Of a stretch of 11,311 nucleotides of DNA, positions 5,654-11,311 are shown one piece after another; position 1 is the stretch's first letter; every line of letters starts with the position of its first letter. A model generated the notes under the pieces. It saw only the letters and a program-made list of their open reading frames with translations, was not told the DNA's origin and made no database searches. Position numbers and translations under genes: made by a program. The DNA comes from Paracoccaceae bacterium (GTDB lineage Bacteria; Pseudomonadota; Alphaproteobacteria; Rhodobacterales; Rhodobacteraceae): the NCBI GenBank assembly GCA_027069385.1, contig JALXER010000345.1, positions 1 to 11,311 of the forward strand, read 5' to 3'.

Positions 5654-8600
5654 TTAAGGCAGGGTACGGAATTCCTGAACCGGTGTGACCGTCAGCCCAT
5701 GGGTATTCATCACCCGCAACGCGCGCGCCGCCGCGCGGGCACCGGCAGCGGTGGTGTAATGCGGGATCTTGTCATAGAGCGCAATAGAGCGAATATCGCG
5801 GCTGTCCTCGATCGACTGCGCGCCGTCAGTGGTGTTGAACACCAGCGCCACATCACCGTCTTTCATCCGGTCAACGATGTTCGGGCGGCCCTCGTAAACC
5901 TTGTTGACCACCTCTGCCTGAATGCTGTTATCAGCCAGAAATGCCGCGGTGCCACGGGTTGCCAGAATATCGAAGCCCAGATTTTTAACAATCCGCGCAG
6001 CTTCGAGCATCAGCGGGCCTTTGTCGGCCTCTTTGATCGAGATAAACACCGTGCCGCTGTCAGGCAATTCATTGCCCGCGCCCATCTGCGCCTTCAGGAA
6101 AGCCCGCGAAAAGCTGGTATCAAGGCCCATGACCTCGCCGGTAGAACGCATTTCGGGGCCAAGCAAGGTATCGACGCCCGGAAAGCGGGCAAAGGGCATG
6201 ACGGCCTCTTTGACCGCGATGTGATCGGTGGCCGGATCGACCAGATCAAAATCTTTCAGCTTTTCACCGGCCATCACGCGCGCGGCAATGCTGGCAATCG
6301 GTGATCCGGTGGCCTTGGCCACGAACGGCACGGTGCGAGAGGCCCTCGGGTTGACCTCTAGCACATAAATAGTGCCGTCCTTGATGGCGAATTGCACGTT
6401 CATCAACCCGACCACGTTCAGACCCAACGCCATGGCTGCGGTCTGGCGTTTCATCTCTTCGATGATCGCGTCATCCAGCGAATAGGGCGGCAGCGAGCAG
6501 GCACTGTCCCCCGAATGCACGCCCGCTTCCTCGATATGTTCCATCACACCGGCCACATGCACATCGGACCCGTCGCAAATCGCGTCTACGTCCACCTCTA
6601 CCGCGCCGGTCAGATAGCTGTCGAGCAACACCGGATTGTCGCCCGAGACCCGCACCGCCTCGTTGATGTATCGGGTCAGATGGGCGTCATCGCGTACGAT
6701 CTCCATGCCGCGCCCGCCCAGCACATAGGACGGACGGATCACCAGCGGATAACCCACATCCGCCGCGATCTCGAACGCCTGTTCGGCTGACGAGGCAATG
6801 CCGTTATAAGGTTGCTTCAGCCCCAGATCGTTCAGCAGCTTTTGAAAGCGCTCGCGGTCCTCGGCCAGATCGATCGCGTCAGGCGTGGTGCCCAGAATCG
6901 GAATGCCGGCTTCTTGCAACGCATTGGCCAGTTTCAGCGGCGTTTGGCCGCCAAACTGCACGATCACCCCGTGCAACTGCCCGTTTTCCTGCTCGACCCG
7001 CAGAATTTCCAGCACGGATTCAAGCGAAAGCGGTTCGAAATACAACCGGTCCGAGGTGTCGTAATCGGTGCTGACCGTCTCGGGGTTGCAGTTGACCATA
7101 ATGGTTTCGTAATCCGCGTCGGTCAGGGCAAAGCAGGCGTGGCAACAGCAATAGTCAAACTCGATCCCCTGTCCGATCCGGTTGGGACCGCCACCCAGAA
7201 TGACCACCTTTTTACGGTCGGTAGGGCGGGATTCGCACTCGACAACGCCCATCGCATCGGCTTCGTAGGTGGAATACATATAGGGGGTCTGGGCCTCGAA
7301 TTCGGCGGCGCAGGTATCAATACGTTTGAAACAGGCAACCACGTTTTGCGCCACGCGCCGCTCGCGCACCTGCGCTTCGGTCAGGCCGGTCAGGCTGGCA
7401 AGGCGCGCATCGCTGAAACCCATCATCTTGATGGCGCGCAGATTATGCGCATCCTCAGGTAAGCCGTTGATCTGTATGTCAATTTCCTGCGCTACGATCT
7501 CGCGGATACGGGCAAGGAACCACGGGTCATAGGCGTTAAGGTCGTGAATCTCGCTGTCGGAAAACCCGTAGCGCATCGCCTGCGCAATAATCAGCAGCCG
7601 GTCCGGTGACTGGATAGACAGCGCTTTGGTCATCGCCTTGTCTATGGCCATTTGCGCATCGGCATCGGCACCCACGATAATCCGCGCCAACCCCTGCGCC
7701 GCGCCGTCAACGAATTTCACCTGCTCGGGCATATCAGCAATGTCGATTTCGTCAAACCCGTTCAGGCCGGTTTCCAGACTGGCCAGCGCCTTTTGCATAC
7801 TTTCGTGAATGGTGCGGCCAATCGCCATGCTCTCGCCAACCGATTTCATCGCCGTGGTCAGCGTGGCCTCGGCACCGGGGAATTTCTCGAAGGCAAAGCG
7901 CGGGATTTTTGTAACGACATAATCGATCGTCGGCTCAAAGCTGGCCGGAGTCACCTTGGTAATGTCGTTGTCCAGCTCGTCCAGCGTATAGCCCACCGCC
8001 AGTTTCGCGGCGATCTTGGCAATCGGAAACCCCGTCGCCTTGGAGGCCAGCGCCGAAGAGCGCGACACCCGCGGGTTCATTTCGATCACCACCATGCGCC
8101 CGTCCGCCGGGTTAACTGCCCATTGCACGTTGGACCCGCCGGTTTCGACCCCGATTTCCCGCAATACGTTGATCGAATGGGTGCGCATCATCTGGTATTC
8201 TTTGTCGGTCAGCGTCAGCGCCGGTGCAACGGTAACGCTGTCACCGGTATGCACGCCCATCGGGTCGATGTTTTCGATGCTGCAAATGATAATGGCGTTG
8301 TCGGCCTTGTCGCGCACCACCTCCATTTCGAATTCTTTCCAGCCCAGCAGGCTTTCATCGATCAGGATCTGGTTCACCGGCGAGGCATCGAGGCCGCTTT
8401 TGCAAATCGCCTCGTAATCGGCCTTGTTATAGGCAATGCCGCCACCGGTGCCGCCCATGGTAAAGGCGGGGCGGATGATTGCGGGCAGGCCCACGGTATC
8501 CAGCGCCTCCATGCATTCCTGCATGGTTTCGGCAATGGTCGCGCGCGGGTTTTCGATGCCCAGCCGGTCCATGGCCTCGCGGAACAGCTTGCGGTCCTCG

Positions 8601-8977
8601 GCCATTTCAATTGCCTTACGATCCGCGCCGATCAGCTCCACGTTATATTTCGCCAGCACGCCCATATCATCCACCGCCAACGCCGTGTTCAGGCCGGTTT
8701 GCCCGCCCATGGTCGGCAATACGGCGTCGGGGCGCTCGGCCTCGATAATCTTGGCAACGGTATCGGGGGTGATCGGCTCGATATAGGTTGCGTCGGCCAT
8801 ATCGGGGTCGGTCATGATGGTCGCGGGGTTGGAATTCACCAGAATAACCCGGTATCCCTCCTCTTTCAGCGCCTTGCAGGCCTGTGTGCCCGAATAGTCG
8901 AACTCGCAAGCTTGCCCGATAACAATGGGGCCGGCGCCGATGATCATGATCGAAGAAATGTCGGTTCTTTTTGGCAT
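5654..8977 (-). CDS. carB: Carbamoyl-phosphate synthase large subunit
   Basis: This 1107-residue cytoplasmic protein makes carbamoyl phosphate from bicarbonate, two ATP and ammonia channelled from the small subunit CarA, feeding pyrimidine and arginine synthesis. It shows two homologous ATP-grasp halves: residues about 1-405 (GAGPIVIGQACEFDYSGTQ at 14-32; metal-ligand type Glu299 and Asn301) and about 588-940 (GGGPNRIGQGIEFDYCCCHA at 595-614; Glu874, Asn876). Between them is the oligomerisation domain, and at about 975-1107 the MGS-like allosteric domain. The effector-binding positions match E. coli at a constant offset of 33: Thr1007, Thr1010, Lys1026, Asn1048, Thr1050. The 33 extra residues, mostly near 413-460, explain the greater length than E. 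coli (1073). I chose the ATG at 8977 because GGAG lies 6 bases upstream; the ATG at 9007 has no such site. carA is not in the window. Confidence 0.98.
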   Translation of the reverse strand: MPKRTDISSIMIIGAGPIVIGQACEFDYSGTQACKALKEEGYRVILVNSNPATIMTDPDMADATYIEPITPDTVAKIIEAERPDAVLPTMGGQTGLNTALAVDDMGVLAKYNVELIGADRKAIEMAEDRKLFREAMDRLGIENPRATIAETMQECMEALDTVGLPAIIRPAFTMGGTGGGIAYNKADYEAICKSGLDASPVNQILIDESLLGWKEFEMEVVRDKADNAIIICSIENIDPMGVHTGDSVTVAPALTLTDKEYQMMRTHSINVLREIGVETGGSNVQWAVNPADGRMVVIEMNPRVSRSSALASKATGFPIAKIAAKLAVGYTLDELDNDITKVTPASFEPTIDYVVTKIPRFAFEKFPGAEATLTTAMKSVGESMAIGRTIHESMQKALASLETGLNGFDEIDIADMPEQVKFVDGAAQGLARIIVGADADAQMAIDKAMTKALSIQSPDRLLIIAQAMRYGFSDSEIHDLNAYDPWFLARIREIVAQEIDIQINGLPEDAHNLRAIKMMGFSDARLASLTGLTEAQVRERRVAQNVVACFKRIDTCAAEFEAQTPYMYSTYEADAMGVVECESRPTDRKKVVILGGGPNRIGQGIEFDYCCCHACFALTDADYETIMVNCNPETVSTDYDTSDRLYFEPLSLESVLEILRVEQENGQLHGVIVQFGGQTPLKLANALQEAGIPILGTTPDAIDLAEDRERFQKLLNDLGLKQPYNGIASSAEQAFEIAADVGYPLVIRPSYVLGGRGMEIVRDDAHLTRYINEAVRVSGDNPVLLDSYLTGAVEVDVDAICDGSDVHVAGVMEHIEEAGVHSGDSACSLPPYSLDDAIIEEMKRQTAAMALGLNVVGLMNVQFAIKDGTIYVLEVNPRASRTVPFVAKATGSPIASIAARVMAGEKLKDFDLVDPATDHIAVKEAVMPFARFPGVDTLLGPEMRSTGEVMGLDTSFSRAFLKAQMGAGNELPDSGTVFISIKEADKGPLMLEAARIVKNLGFDILATRGTAAFLADNSIQAEVVNKVYEGRPNIVDRMKDGDVALVFNTTDGAQSIEDSRDIRSIALYDKIPHYTTAAGARAAARALRVMNTHGLTVTPVQEFRTLP

Positions 8978-9024
8978 AAGGGACTCCGCGCGAAATGGAT
9001 TCGCCACATGTGCAAATTAGGGTG

Positions 9025-9052
9025 GTTATAGTCCCTGTGGCGCGGGGTGCAA
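9025..9052 (-). promoter_or_regulatory. Predicted carB promoter
   Basis: On the minus strand, TTGCAC (9052-9047) and TATAAC (9030-9025) are separated by 16 bases. The -10 matches the sigma-70 consensus at five of six positions and the -35 at its first three. The predicted start lies near 9018, leaving a leader of about 40 bases before the carB ATG. Two direct copies of CCCTGTG (plus strand, 9033-9039 and 9053-9059) start exactly 20 bases apart, one in the spacer and one just upstream of the -35. Confidence 0.5.
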
Positions 9053-9072
9053 CCCTGTGAGCGGAATTGATT

Positions 9073-9627
9073 CTAAATCCGCTCCAGCCATGCGCGCATG
9101 GCGCGGGTCTGGCGGGTGACAAGGGTCGGGTCGTGATAGGAGTGGGCGAGCAGGCTGGCCCCCTGGGCCATGGTCAGCAGGTGTTCGGCGGCCTCGCGGG
9201 ATTGCGGGGCGGGCAACAGGGCGTCAAAGCGTTTTTCAAGCCAGTTCAGGTACAGGTCGAACAGCGCGCGGGCATGGGCGCGGGCGGGTTGGTCGGCTTT
9301 GCCCAGCTCGTCACTAAGGGTGCCGACCGGACAGCCATAGCGCGACAGGTCATCGGCCATCCGGTCGAGCATATCGATAAACCTGCCGATCCGCGCCTTG
9401 GGGTCGGGGTCGGTTTCCCACATTCTCAGGCTGGATTCGATCCGCTGTGCGCGAAGTTCCAGCGTGGCGAAAAGCAGCGATTCCTTGGTTTTGAAGTAAT
9501 ACTGAATATTGCCCTTGGCGATACCGGTTTCTTTGGCGATATCCCCGTAAGACGTGGCCCCGTACCCGCGATGATAGAACATATCCTTGGCGGTTTGCAC
9601 AATGGTATCGCGGGTGGATTTCGGCAT
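9073..9627 (-). CDS. TetR/AcrR family transcriptional repressor
   Basis: This 184-residue protein is a TetR-family dimeric DNA-binding regulator. The N-terminal helix-turn-helix covers about residues 5-52: TIVQTAKDMFYHRGYGATS, then DIAKETGIAKGNIQYYFKTKESLL, with the family's conserved GIAKGN-YYF-K pattern. The C-terminal ligand-binding domain contains YGCPVGTLSDEL (97-108), a motif shared by a LmrA/YxaF-like subgroup; Cys99 might sense a reactive compound, but that is speculative. I chose the ATG at 9627 because GGAGG lies 4 bases upstream; an in-frame GTG at 9648 lacks a site. It begins 33 bases after the SDR gene on the same strand, so the two form an operon. The palindrome over the operon promoter (10674-10716) is the likely autoregulatory operator. 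The ligand is unknown. Confidence 0.92.
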   Translation of the reverse strand: MPKSTRDTIVQTAKDMFYHRGYGATSYGDIAKETGIAKGNIQYYFKTKESLLFATLELRAQRIESSLRMWETDPDPKARIGRFIDMLDRMADDLSRYGCPVGTLSDELGKADQPARAHARALFDLYLNWLEKRFDALLPAPQSREAAEHLLTMAQGASLLAHSYHDPTLVTRQTRAMRAWLERI

Positions 9628-9660
9628 GGAACCTCCGGGTTTTGCCACAGTCTAGCCGCG

Positions 9661-10662
9661 TTAAACCGGCTTGACCAGCGACATCGGGCCGCCCGGTGCG
9701 GTGGCCATTTCCCGCATTTGCAAATCAATCGCTTCACGCCAGTCAAAACGCGGCGCATAGCCCAGAACCGCGCTTGCCTTTTGGTTATCGGCACCGGTTT
9801 CCTGCAACAGGTGGATGATAGAGCGGGTCACAAGGGGTTCCCACGGGGTAATCGGGTCGATCAGTTCCATCAGACCGGCAAAGGCAAAGGCCACCGGAAA
9901 GGGCACGCTAAAATGCGGTAGCGGCAGGTTGTGGGCGTCATGCAGATGGGTAAAGACCTCGCGCACGGTGGGGACCGTGGGGCCGACAATGTTGAACGCA
10001 TCATAGCCGCTCAGCCCGTCAACCGTTGCCGCCAAGGCCGCTGCCTGCCCGATATCGCGGCCATCGATGATCGGCAGGCCGGTTTTGCCGCCATTGACCC
10101 ACGGCACAAGGTGGGTTTTCAGGCGCGGGGCAAGGATGGGCAACAGGCCAAGCCCGTAACGCGCGCCGGCAAAGATCCCCAAGCGCAGGTTGAGGGTAAC
10201 AAAGCGATCATCCGCCGCCGCGCGCACCGCGTTTTCGATCCGCACCAGATTGGCCTCGTGGGGCCAATAGCGGCGCATACGCCCCGGCGTCATCGGGTTG
10301 GCAGAGCCATGGGGCGCGGCAACGCTGGTCGAACTGATCTGGACAAATCGTGATACCCCCGCCGCCTTGGCCGCTTTGATCAGGGCCAGACTCGGGGTCA
10401 GGTACAATTGTTCCGAGCGTTGCCGGTTACCCCAAAGCGACGACCACGCCGCCGCATGGATCACCACATCTACCCCGTCGAGCATTTGCGCCACATAGGC
10501 AGGGTCACGCAGATCGCCCGCAGCCACCGGTCCGGTCCAGAACGCCGGTAGTTTTTCGGGCGAACGGCACGCAGCGGTTACCGTGACATCGGGAAATTTC
10601 GCCAGTGCCTCAAGGCAGTGACTGCCAACAAACCCGTTGGCTCCGGTTACAAGAATATGCAT
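9661..10662 (-). CDS. Atypical NAD(P)-dependent epimerase/dehydratase (extended SDR)
   Basis: This 333-residue protein is an extended short-chain dehydrogenase/reductase with a Rossmann fold. The nucleotide-binding TGANGFVG (6-13) is intact, as are the acidic GDLRD (49-53), IHAAA (68-72) and the Ser-containing QISSTSV (108-114). Where the catalytic YxxxK should follow, the sequence reads YWPHEANLVRIEN (132-144): there is no lysine anywhere between Lys99 and Lys182. Either another residue serves as the base or the protein is not a classical oxidoreductase. The downstream half (GLPIIDGRDIGQAAALA, 195-211; FNIVGPT, 223-229) is typical of 3-beta-HSD-like members. The ATG at 10662 has GAGG 5 bases upstream. 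It is first in an operon with tetR, so its substrate, or a related compound, may be the regulator's ligand. No signal peptide; substrate unknown. Confidence 0.88.
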   Translation of the reverse strand: MHILVTGANGFVGSHCLEALAKFPDVTVTAACRSPEKLPAFWTGPVAAGDLRDPAYVAQMLDGVDVVIHAAAWSSLWGNRQRSEQLYLTPSLALIKAAKAAGVSRFVQISSTSVAAPHGSANPMTPGRMRRYWPHEANLVRIENAVRAAADDRFVTLNLRLGIFAGARYGLGLLPILAPRLKTHLVPWVNGGKTGLPIIDGRDIGQAAALAATVDGLSGYDAFNIVGPTVPTVREVFTHLHDAHNLPLPHFSVPFPVAFAFAGLMELIDPITPWEPLVTRSIIHLLQETGADNQKASAVLGYAPRFDWREAIDLQMREMATAPGGPMSLVKPV

Positions 10663-10673
10663 GGCGACCTCTA

Positions 10674-10716
10674 TTTAGTACGACTGGCCTATTTCATATA
10701 GTCCTGCCGTACTAAA
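10674..10716. promoter_or_regulatory. 43-bp imperfect palindrome, likely TetR operator
   Basis: Perfect 9-base arms TTTAGTACG (10674-10682) and CGTACTAAA (10708-10716) flank a partly symmetric core centred on 10695. In all, 17 of 21 base positions pair. Each half also contains its own 16-base pseudo-palindrome, TAGTACGGCAGGACTA (10714-10699, minus) and TAGTACGACTGGCCTA (10676-10691, plus), with centres 23 bases apart. That looks like two TetR-dimer sites. They cover the spacer and start region of the SDR-tetR promoter, so occupancy would block transcription. Confidence 0.7.
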
Positions 10717-10722
10717 TGTCAA
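10695..10722 (-). promoter_or_regulatory. Promoter of the SDR-tetR operon
   Basis: On the minus strand a perfect -35 TTGACA (10722-10717) is followed after 16 bases by TATATG (10700-10695), a fair -10. The predicted start is near 10688, giving a leader of about 25 bases to the SDR ATG at 10662. One operator arm abuts the -35 directly and the other lies just past the predicted start. Confidence 0.7.
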
Positions 10723-10731
10723 GCGCCGGGA

Positions 10732-11184
10732 TCAATCCTCGAAATAGCCGCGTTCGGCATTGGTGTGGCAAGCGGTACAGTTGGACAGGGTGCCGATAAG
10801 CGAACTGGCCTCGGCGTAGGCCTTCAGGCGCGCACCGTGTTCGCGGCGATACCATGGCAGATCGGTGATGCGCAGCGGGGTCACCGACGAATCCAGCCCG
10901 CGAATATCCTCGTAAGCGGTGGAAACCAGATAATCGGTGATTTCCTGCCTGACCGCATCCCCCAGACTTGCGTCTTCGCCAAAATGGTTGGGCAGGTCCG
11001 ACATGATGGCGCGCCAAGACCGCTTGGGCAAAAAGCCGGGCGCGTAGGGCATGTGGCAATCCGAGCATTCGGTGCGCATGGCATCGTTGGAAACCACATA
11101 GGGCGATCCGGCGCTGGCCGGGGTAAGCGCGGTGACATTGGCGGCAACCAGTGCGGCCAACAGGGTTCTGGTTAGGGTTTTCAT
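10732..11184 (-). CDS. Diheme cytochrome c (DHC)
   Basis: This 150-residue exported electron carrier belongs to the diheme cytochrome c family. Residues 1-25 are a signal peptide (ending PASA), placing it in the periplasm. Two heme c attachment sites are present: CSDCH at 40-44 and CTACH at 136-140. His67 in LPNHFGEDASL and His116 in RREHGAR are plausible second axial ligands. The segments MPYAPGFLPKRSWRAIMSDL (45-64) and HFGEDASL are typical of the family, and the length is normal. In the known SHP/DHC systems it passes electrons from a membrane cytochrome b561 to the oxygen-binding SHP. The ATG at 11184 has GGAG 6 bases upstream and lies 15 bases after the SHP stop, so the two form an operon. 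No b561 gene follows; the next gene downstream is the SDR under its own promoter. Confidence 0.92.
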   Translation of the reverse strand: MKTLTRTLLAALVAANVTALTPASAGSPYVVSNDAMRTECSDCHMPYAPGFLPKRSWRAIMSDLPNHFGEDASLGDAVRQEITDYLVSTAYEDIRGLDSSVTPLRITDLPWYRREHGARLKAYAEASSLIGTLSNCTACHTNAERGYFED

Positions 11185-11199
11185 GATATGCTCCGTTGA

Positions 11200-11311
11200 T
11201 TAAAGGCTGGTCATAAAGGTGATGTAGTCACCCTTTTCCTGCGGGGTGCATTCTCGCCCCAACACAGAGTTGCAGTTGCGGCGGAACCATTTTTCCACCT
11301 TGTCGATATCG
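11200..11311 (-). CDS. SHP-type cytochrome c (DUF1924), C-terminal part only
   Basis: Only the last 36 residues lie in the window, reading on the minus strand from the edge to a TAA at 11202-11200. The tail contains KVEKWFRRNCNSVLGRECTP and ends QEKGDYITFMTSL. This matches the C-terminus of the sphaeroides heme protein family (DUF1924), small periplasmic cytochromes whose heme iron binds oxygen or nitric oxide. The Asn of RRNC lies 25 residues from the end; if the mature protein has about 112 residues, as remembered for R. sphaeroides SHP, it corresponds to the axial ligand Asn88. The two cysteines (NCN and REC) may form the disulphide that holds this loop. The heme site CxxCH is outside the window. 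The diheme cytochrome gene follows after 15 bases. Confidence 0.85.
   Translation of the reverse strand, partial: DIDKVEKWFRRNCNSVLGRECTPQEKGDYITFMTSL

Noticed and set aside
8978..9007. carB start at the ATG at 9007
   Set aside because: No ribosome binding site precedes it, whereas the ATG at 8977 has GGAG at 6 bases and gives the usual MPKRTD N-terminus.
7652..9031. Long open frame (459 codons) on the plus strand
   Set aside because: It lies entirely antisense to carB, whose protein is unmistakable. The translation is rich in His, Arg and Gly without any family motif, which is typical of the shadow of a GC-rich gene.
9067..9921. Open frame of 284 codons on the plus strand
   Set aside because: It is antisense to tetR and to the end of the SDR gene, both well supported, and its translation shows no recognisable domain.

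Overview
The window looks like a chromosomal segment from an alphaproteobacterium, most likely of the Rhodobacterales. The grounds are a DUF1013/TrcR gene, a short RsmJ, an SHP/DHC cytochrome pair of the kind described from Rhodobacter sphaeroides, a CarB with an extra segment in its middle domain, and fairly GC-rich genes with GGAG-type ribosome binding sites. I see no phage, transposase, tRNA, rRNA or CRISPR. Most genes are housekeeping or small accessory units.

Layout from left to right. Positions 1-233 hold no gene. They contain an 11-bp tandem repeat and a run of four hairpins lying just past the stop of trcR (234-965, minus), which encodes an RNA-polymerase-associated cell-cycle regulator. 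Divergent from trcR is a two-gene plus-strand operon: a secreted RNase T2 (1075-1713) overlapping, by ATGA, an exported protein of unknown function that reads like a TIM barrel (1710-2633). A hairpin terminator (2653-2679) separates it from the convergent cspA-type cold-shock gene (2708-2917, minus). The long gap 2918-3252 holds a leader hairpin and three copies of a TTGA...GGTCAA motif. Then come rsmJ (3253-3840, plus; 16S rRNA methylation) and, convergent with it, an amidase-signature hydrolase (3856-5187, minus).

From here everything is on the minus strand: a small exported two-cysteine protein (5261-5575), the large subunit of carbamoyl-phosphate synthase carB (5654-8977) with a recognisable promoter at 9025-9052, and an SDR-tetR operon (10662 down to 9073). 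That operon starts from a consensus-like promoter embedded in a 43-bp imperfect palindrome, probably the TetR operator. The right edge carries a diheme cytochrome c (10732-11184) and the C-terminal end of an SHP-type oxygen-binding cytochrome (11200-11311, cut by the window), which form an electron-transfer pair.

The most interesting points are the SDR-tetR operator/promoter architecture, the SDR that has lost the catalytic YxxxK lysine, the translationally coupled RNase T2/unknown exported protein pair, the structured element next to trcR that shares a hairpin core with the cspA terminator, and the repeated TTGA...GGTCAA motif between cspA and rsmJ. I found no clear evidence of a wholly new system such as a defence or mobile module.
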